Under the pieces are notes generated by a model. It ran no database searches, was not told the DNA's origin, and was given only the letters and a program-made list of their open reading frames with translations. A stretch of DNA of 26,466 bases from RGIG1666 sp045595745. GTDB lineage: Bacteria > Bacillota > Clostridia > UBA1381 > UBA9506. Made by a program: the position numbers and the translations under genes. Where the stretch lies: contig JAZOBB010000074.1 of the NCBI GenBank assembly GCA_045595745.1, positions 1-26,466 of the forward strand, in the 5' to 3' direction. The number at the start of each line of letters is the position of its first letter. Within the stretch, counting starts at the first letter, position 1. Shown piece after piece: positions 21,738-26,466 of the stretch.

Positions 21738-23039
21738 TTATTTACCTGTTACCACTATTTTTGCAGCAGATGCAGATGAGTTTATATCATTTTGGGTTTT
21801 TTTGGTGTTCTTCATTACGATTTCGTCAATGTCATTCTCATTTTCGGCTATAGGCGCCTCTTGGTTTGTTTTAGGTTTTAAAATGGAGCAAATAGCATCA
21901 TCGTGCTTTGCCAGAGTTTCGCGAATCGCGGCAATCTCGCGGTAAAGCTCTTCTTTTAATACATATTCAGGCTCGGGCATCGGCTCTTTTGCTCTGCGAT
22001 AACCGAATTTGCGTGCGAAATCCGCCGCCTCGAAGCCTTGTGGTTTAAAATCACTTTTTAAGGGCTTGTTGGGAGCGGAAATAAGCGGATTATCATTACA
22101 GTAAAGATGAATCGTTCCGTTGTCAGAAAAACCGCAGCAGCAAAAATGCTTGCCTGCGTTATAAATATCATAAACCTTAACAGATACAGAACTGCCGCGC
22201 ATATATTTTGTGGGTTTTTTCCATTTCTGTCCGTCATCATCGGAATATGACATCATTACATTTCCGTTTTCAATCCATTGCAAAATCAAACGGCTACCCT
22301 CGTAAAAAAGTATAGGGCAGATATCTTTGCCGCAGTCAAGATAAACAGTAGACATATTTTTAAATGTTCCGTCAGGCTCGCGGCATATAAAAATCAGATT
22401 ATAAAATGAATCAAGCTTGCTGATGGCGGCAAAAAATGCGGTGTCATCGTCTTTTATTTTTACAAAGGGCGACAATAAAGGTGCATCACCGGGCAGTCGC
22501 ACGAAGGGAGAATAGTTTTTTTGCGACCAGCGAAAAGTACGTACTCCGCATATGCCCTGACTGTTTGCGTAGCAAATGCTTAAATCCGTTGAACTGTGAG
22601 AGCTTACCGAAAACGGTCTTGAGCTTATGCTTATATAATCAACCACCGTCGGTTCAGGAGAGGCACCGTTTAAAATTTGGTGAATGAGCATATATTTTTC
22701 TTTGTGATTTATTACGTAATAAAGATTAATAAAGCTGCCAACCGATACAAGACGGAAGTATTTAGGATAAGCAACCCCTGTTTTAGATGCAAGCAAGGTA
22801 ATTTTTTCCCACTTTTTGTCGGTGTATTTAAGATACAGTACAGAGCCGCTGTTATCCTGACATACTGCGTGAATGCTGTTGCCTAAAGAAATTACGCAAA
22901 AGTCGTCCTGTACATCTTTTAAAAGAATTTCAAAATCGTTAAAATGTGCTCCTGCCTTCGTCTTAAAACAAAGACCGTATTCAGATTTGTAAAAAAAGTG
23001 CCACCACATTTCTTCACAGCTCACAATATATTCTTGCAT
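21738..23039 (-). CDS. Uncharacterised protein, possible sialidase-like beta-propeller with one Asp-box
   Basis: 433-aa protein that I cannot assign to a named family. Residues 1-330 are rich in beta-type, aromatic segments in a repeating pattern (for example DFCVISLGNSIHAVCQD, IHLYCNDNPLI) that suggests a propeller. One stretch, SYSDDDGQKW near residues 265-274, fits an Asp-box (SxDxGxxW), the loop motif of BNR/sialidase propellers. Catalytic sialidase arginines are not evident. From about 345 on it is charged, with a short helical coiled-coil-like segment (LKEELYREIAAIRETLAKHDD), then a low-complexity Asn/Lys/Ser tail. There is no signal peptide, so it is likely cytoplasmic. A GAAAGGA site precedes ATG 23039. 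Its gene is upstream of efp on the same strand, 144 bases away. Confidence 0.6.
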   Translation of the reverse strand: MQEYIVSCEEMWWHFFYKSEYGLCFKTKAGAHFNDFEILLKDVQDDFCVISLGNSIHAVCQDNSGSVLYLKYTDKKWEKITLLASKTGVAYPKYFRLVSVGSFINLYYVINHKEKYMLIHQILNGASPEPTVVDYISISSRPFSVSSHSSTDLSICYANSQGICGVRTFRWSQKNYSPFVRLPGDAPLLSPFVKIKDDDTAFFAAISKLDSFYNLIFICREPDGTFKNMSTVYLDCGKDICPILFYEGSRLILQWIENGNVMMSYSDDDGQKWKKPTKYMRGSSVSVKVYDIYNAGKHFCCCGFSDNGTIHLYCNDNPLISAPNKPLKSDFKPQGFEAADFARKFGYRRAKEPMPEPEYVLKEELYREIAAIRETLAKHDDAICSILKPKTNQEAPIAENENDIDEIVMKNTKKTQNDINSSASAAKIVVTGK

Positions 23040-23210
23040 AAAATTCGTCCTTTCAAAAAAATATCGTTAATAATATATGAAGAAAAATGTGAAAAAATAA
23101 CCTGATTAAAGCCGTATTAAATTGGGTATTAATTATTTGGAACTATTTTATTTAAAATACGTCAAATTATGTATAGACAGAAAATATATGTAAAAAGAGG
23201 AGGAATTTTA
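23040..23210. promoter_or_regulatory. Divergent intergenic region between the propeller and YcdB/SLH genes
   Basis: 171 very AT-rich bases between two divergent start codons, so it must hold both promoters. I see several weak candidates (TATATT/TATTAT on the minus strand near 23071-23080, TTGGGT and TTGGAA on the plus strand near 23125-23145) but no pair with clear spacing. GAGGAGG at 23197-23203 is the ribosome-binding site of the rightward gene. Confidence 0.4.
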
Positions 23211-25262
23211 ATGAAAAAATTATTAAGTGTTATGCTTGTGGTGCTTTTGTGTATAGGCATAAGTATACCCGCTTTTGCTGATGAGGTAAAAAGCGAAATT
23301 GTTTCTGAACTGATTTTAACGGTAAAAGAAAAACTGAAAATAAACGATGATGAATTTGTTTTTTCGGAATATTATCAGAATGAGGCAGAATCAGGAAATC
23401 GCTATAATCTAAGTTGGGAAAGCAAGGATGAAACGAAGTCCTCTATGATAAATGTTGAAATAGGCGAAAACAAGACAATTTACAGATATAATTTTTATGA
23501 CAGCGCAAAGGAGTATGGAAAAATTAAATATCCGGCGCACACCGACAGCGAGGCAATGGCGGCGGCAAAAGATTTTTTTAAGGCAATTGACACAGAAAAG
23601 CATACTCAGGTAATAGACGAAAAAATTACATACGAGTCTTACGAAAATATTTATGTTTATACAGCTCAAAGAGCACACGGCTTGATACCCGTATTTGGCA
23701 ACCGTGTTTCTGTTCAAATTGATGCAGACAGCCTAAAGCCCACATATTACTATGCAAACTGGGACGAGAATTTAACATTTTCAGAAGGCGAAACAATAAG
23801 CCGCGAGCAGGCGATTGATGCTTATAAAGAAAAAATCGGATACGAGCTTTTTTATCAGGTTGCGTCAGAAGATTATAAAGACACAGTAAAACTTGTTTAT
23901 CGCCCGAAATACGACGAAACACTTTATATCGATGCATTAAGCGGCGAGGCATTGGATTTTGAAAAACTTTACGGAGAAGAAAGCGTAGGCGGCGGTAATT
24001 CGGCTCTTAAAGCAGAGGCTGCGGCAGATACTACGGCAGTACGTTTGTCAGACGAAGAAAAGGCAATGCTTGATGAAATAAGCAAAATGCTTTCTAAAGA
24101 AAAGGCAGAAAGCATAGCAAGGGGAATTTCGGAATTTGATATTACGAATGAATATACCGTTTCGGGATATAACATACACAAGGATTCACATGGTAAATAT
24201 ACAGGCAGAATCAGCTTTGATTTAAAAAGTGACAAAAATGATAAATACGGCTACAGAAATGTTTTAATTGATGCTAAAACAGGTGAAATTATTTCGTTTA
24301 ATGGATACGAAAACTCAGAAAAGAACGATTCTGATTCGGAGATATCTGATGAGCGGGTAAAGACAATAGCTGAAAAATTTTTGAAAAAATATTATGCTGA
24401 TAAGTTTAACAAAATGCAGAAAAAGAACGTATTTAAATCTCAGGGTACGGGCGTAGATTATCAGCGAATTGAAAACGGAATAAGAGTATATAACAACGGC
24501 GCGAGCATTTATGTAGATAATAATACTGAAAAAATAAGCTCATTTAGTTTAAACTGGACAGATGCACAATTTCCAAATGCCAACGATGTTTCTGACAGCG
24601 AAAAAATGTATGAAAAGCTACTTGGTAGTGACAATTTCCGTTGCGGATACTTAATAGCTTATGACGATAACGGAAAAACAAAAAAGGCTAAGCTTGTTTA
24701 TGCATTAGAAGAATCACCTGTTTTTGATGCTGAGACATTACAAAAATTAAATTACAGACTAAAACCTGCTGAGGAAGAGAAAAAACCAAGTTATACTGAC
24801 ATAAGCGGTCATTATGCAGAGGATGCGGCTAAAAAGCTTCTGGCAATGGATATTTATTATCCCGAAAACGAGTTAAGACCAAATGATGCAGTCTTACAAA
24901 AGGATTATCTGAGCCTTGTTGCAAAGGTAGTATTCAGATACGAGCTAAATGATGAGGATGTATTTTATAACTATCTTATGAATAGAGGAGTTCTTACGAA
25001 AGAAGAAGTAAATCCTGAGGGCAGAGTAACAAGAATAGATGCTGTTCGTTATCTTTTAAATGCTTTGGGGTATGGTGAATTTGCAAAAATCCCCGGAATT
25101 TTTAATTGCCCGTTTAATGATGTGTCAGAAGAAAATAAGGGCTACGGAGCAATTGCAGCAGGTCTTAAGCTGGTTAATTCCGAAACCGATACATTTTACG
25201 GTGCAAGCAATTTAAAACGTGGCGATTCGCTTATAATTATTTATAACTATTTAACAAGATAA
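23211..25262 (+). CDS. Secreted YcdB/YcdC-domain protein with C-terminal S-layer-homology domains
   Basis: 683-aa exported protein. The signal peptide (MKKLLSVMLVVLLCIGIS...) ends near AFA-DEV around residue 23. Two YcdB/YcdC-like units are visible at about 110-190 (AAAKDFFKAID..., then GLIPVFGNRVSVQIDADS) and about 380-470 (AEKFLKKYYADK..., then ENGIRVYNNGASIYVDN). Between them is a PepSY-like segment (about 305-370: RNVLIDAKTGEIISFNG). Residues from about 528 to the end form S-layer-homology repeats (YTDISGHYAEDAAKKL, and a second around NDVSEENKGYGAIAAGL), which should bind the protein to the cell wall. The exact function is unknown. ATG 23211 has a perfect ribosome-binding site and starts the signal peptide; the earlier ATG at 23169 is rejected. 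No terminator follows. Confidence 0.88.
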   Translation: MKKLLSVMLVVLLCIGISIPAFADEVKSEIVSELILTVKEKLKINDDEFVFSEYYQNEAESGNRYNLSWESKDETKSSMINVEIGENKTIYRYNFYDSAKEYGKIKYPAHTDSEAMAAAKDFFKAIDTEKHTQVIDEKITYESYENIYVYTAQRAHGLIPVFGNRVSVQIDADSLKPTYYYANWDENLTFSEGETISREQAIDAYKEKIGYELFYQVASEDYKDTVKLVYRPKYDETLYIDALSGEALDFEKLYGEESVGGGNSALKAEAAADTTAVRLSDEEKAMLDEISKMLSKEKAESIARGISEFDITNEYTVSGYNIHKDSHGKYTGRISFDLKSDKNDKYGYRNVLIDAKTGEIISFNGYENSEKNDSDSEISDERVKTIAEKFLKKYYADKFNKMQKKNVFKSQGTGVDYQRIENGIRVYNNGASIYVDNNTEKISSFSLNWTDAQFPNANDVSDSEKMYEKLLGSDNFRCGYLIAYDDNGKTKKAKLVYALEESPVFDAETLQKLNYRLKPAEEEKKPSYTDISGHYAEDAAKKLLAMDIYYPENELRPNDAVLQKDYLSLVAKVVFRYELNDEDVFYNYLMNRGVLTKEEVNPEGRVTRIDAVRYLLNALGYGEFAKIPGIFNCPFNDVSEENKGYGAIAAGLKLVNSETDTFYGASNLKRGDSLIIIYNYLTR

Positions 25263-25272
25263 AAAACCCGAG

Positions 25273-25301
25273 TTGACACTTTCAAAAAAGAGTGATAGAA
25301 T
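25273..25301 (+). promoter_or_regulatory. Strong promoter of the LRR-protein gene
   Basis: Perfect TTGACA at 25273-25278 and TAGAAT at 25296-25301 with a 17-bp spacer, starting ten bases after the previous stop codon. It implies a 5' untranslated region of about 70 nt before ATG 25378. Confidence 0.88.
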
Positions 25302-25316
25302 AATTTTACAGGGCAG

Positions 25317-25343
25317 AGCGATATGATTTTAAATCATATCGCT
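25317..25343 (+). promoter_or_regulatory. Palindrome in the 5' leader of the LRR-protein gene
   Basis: AGCGATATGATTT, then T, then AAATCATATCGCT: a perfect 13-base inverted repeat (effective stem about 11 bp). It lies between the promoter and the ribosome-binding site. The bases after it (TTGTTAT) give only a poor U-tract, so it may be an mRNA-stabilising hairpin or a protein-binding site; a weak attenuator is less likely. Confidence 0.7.
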
Positions 25344-25377
25344 TTGTTATAAAAAGTAATCAGAGAAGAGGATTTTT

Positions 25378-26466
25378 ATGAAAAAACGAATTTTAAAACT
25401 GTTTTTTGCCTTGTGCATAGTATCAACAGTTTTATTTGCTGCAGCCTGCGTTACTGCCTCGGCAGCATCAAGCGGCACCTGCGGTGAAAATCTTACCTGG
25501 GTTTTAGACGACAGCGGAACACTTACCATAAGCGGAACAGGACCGATGCGGGATTATGAGAAGTATGATGGGGGAATAACTGCGCCCTGGAAAGGTAAAA
25601 CTATTAATAATGTTAAAATTGAAGAAGGAGTAACAAGCATTGGCGACGCTGCGTTTTACTGGAACAGAAGCCTTAAAAGCATTTCTATTCCAAGCAGCAT
25701 AACGAAAATAGGATATAATATGTTTTACACAAACAGTTCTCCTGAAAGCATATATATTTACGATATAGCGGCATGGTGCAATATAAACTTTACCGACGAC
25801 TTCTTATACGGTGTAGACAACCTTTATTTAAACAACAAGAAAGTTACCGATTTAGTGATACCTGATGGTATAAAAGAAATTAAAAAAGATGCTTTTAGTT
25901 ATTGTAGTAGTCTGACAAGCATAACTATTCCCCACAGCGTAATAAGCATTGGAGAAAGTGCTTTTAGCTACTGCAAAAATCTGACAAATATAACTATTTC
26001 TGACGGTGTAACAACTATAGGGGGTAGTGCGTTTAGCGGATGCAGCAAATTGTCAAGTGTGACAATTCCTGACAGTGTATTAAGTATCGGCGAAGGTATT
26101 TTTTATGGTTGTACTTCTTTAAAAGAAGTAACTCTGCCTTTTATCGGCTCATCACGCGATGCAAACGGAACAAGCGATGCTTTGTTTGGTTATGTTTTCG
26201 GTTATGGTTTCTACGAAGGACAATCGACAATACAGTACTATTCCCCTACGGCCAGCAAACAATATACTATGCCCAGCAATTTAAGAAGTGTAACCATAAC
26301 CGACGCAAGTATTATTCCGTACGGCGCATTTTATAATTGCAGCACGTTAGACAACATTACGTTAAACAGCGGAGTAAAAACAATATATGCAGATGCATTT
26401 TATAATTGCAGTAATCTTGTTGATTTAACAATTCCCGGCAAAAAGGTTAAATTTGCAAACAGTAAT
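25378..26466 (+). CDS. Secreted BspA-like leucine-rich-repeat (LRR_5) protein, cut by the window end
   Basis: At least 363 residues, open to the last base, so the 3' end is missing. A signal peptide (MKKRILKLFFALCIVSTV...) ends in ASA-ASS near residue 35; FAAAC at 20-24 is a weak lipobox alternative. A short module SGTCGENLTWVLDDSGTLTI is followed by SGTGPM, the usual N-terminal unit of these proteins. About 23-residue LRR_5 repeats follow, such as SLTSITIPHSVISIGESAFS, NLTNITISDGVTTIGGSAFS and KLSSVTIPDSVLSIGEGIFY. An irregular insertion (FIGSSRDANG... to YYSPTASKQYTMPSNLRSV) interrupts them, as is common in the family. Such proteins are cell-surface or secreted, and some bind host proteins or other bacteria. 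The function here is not known. Confidence 0.92.
   Translation, partial: MKKRILKLFFALCIVSTVLFAAACVTASAASSGTCGENLTWVLDDSGTLTISGTGPMRDYEKYDGGITAPWKGKTINNVKIEEGVTSIGDAAFYWNRSLKSISIPSSITKIGYNMFYTNSSPESIYIYDIAAWCNINFTDDFLYGVDNLYLNNKKVTDLVIPDGIKEIKKDAFSYCSSLTSITIPHSVISIGESAFSYCKNLTNITISDGVTTIGGSAFSGCSKLSSVTIPDSVLSIGEGIFYGCTSLKEVTLPFIGSSRDANGTSDALFGYVFGYGFYEGQSTIQYYSPTASKQYTMPSNLRSVTITDASIIPYGAFYNCSTLDNITLNSGVKTIYADAFYNCSNLVDLTIPGKKVKFANSN

Overview
The window looks like a chromosomal segment of an anaerobic, low-GC Gram-positive bacterium, most likely an uncultured member of the Clostridia (Bacillota). The evidence is AT-rich DNA with strong Shine-Dalgarno sites, TTGaca/TATAAT promoters with 17-bp spacers, an efp gene next to the Clostridia-type CD1247-N-terminal-domain gene, an S-layer-homology protein, a BspA-type leucine-rich-repeat protein, and a fermentative operon full of iron-sulfur proteins and HdrABC/Flx subunits. 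The assignment rests on gene content only.

Layout. (1) 1-3540: accessory DNA with a large serine recombinase and a long AbiH-family phage-defence gene, ending at a hairpin beside a tRNA-Ser(GGA) on the minus strand. (2) 3814-4509: a small alpha/beta hydrolase. (3) 4551-6935: a polar amino-acid ABC importer (lipoprotein, permease, ATPase) with its own promoter, an internal hairpin terminator and a final terminator. (4) 6979-19805: one apparent 12.8-kb transcription unit starting at a promoter that overlaps a near-perfect Rex operator. It encodes a NuoE-like [2Fe-2S] protein, an LDH-fold malate dehydrogenase, class II fumarase, HdrB, HdrC, HdrA, FlxD, FlxC, FlxB, FlxA, a soluble fumarate-reductase iron-sulfur subunit, its flavoprotein, and an AspT/SucE-like carrier. 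(5) 19825-19971: an unrecognised ~110-nt small-RNA gene on the minus strand. (6) 20004-23039, minus strand: a SLOG/DUF1273 protein, a CD1247-like acidic zinc-ribbon protein, efp, and an unrecognised protein with one Asp-box. (7) 23211-26466, plus strand: a secreted YcdB/SLH protein and a secreted LRR_5 protein that runs off the window.

How it works together. The central operon encodes the reductive branch oxaloacetate -> malate -> fumarate -> succinate, a candidate succinate exporter, and an HdrABC-FlxABCD complex. That complex is known in other anaerobes as a predicted flavin-based electron-bifurcating NADH dehydrogenase. Here it is placed directly before a fumarate reductase that has no membrane anchor, lacks the FAD-linking histidine, and has two full CxxCxxCxxxC motifs instead of a 3Fe-4S site. 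My inference is a soluble NADH-dependent fumarate reductase that also reduces ferredoxin, controlled by NADH/NAD+ through Rex. This is the most interesting system in the window. The components are recognisable families; the combination and its function are inferred.
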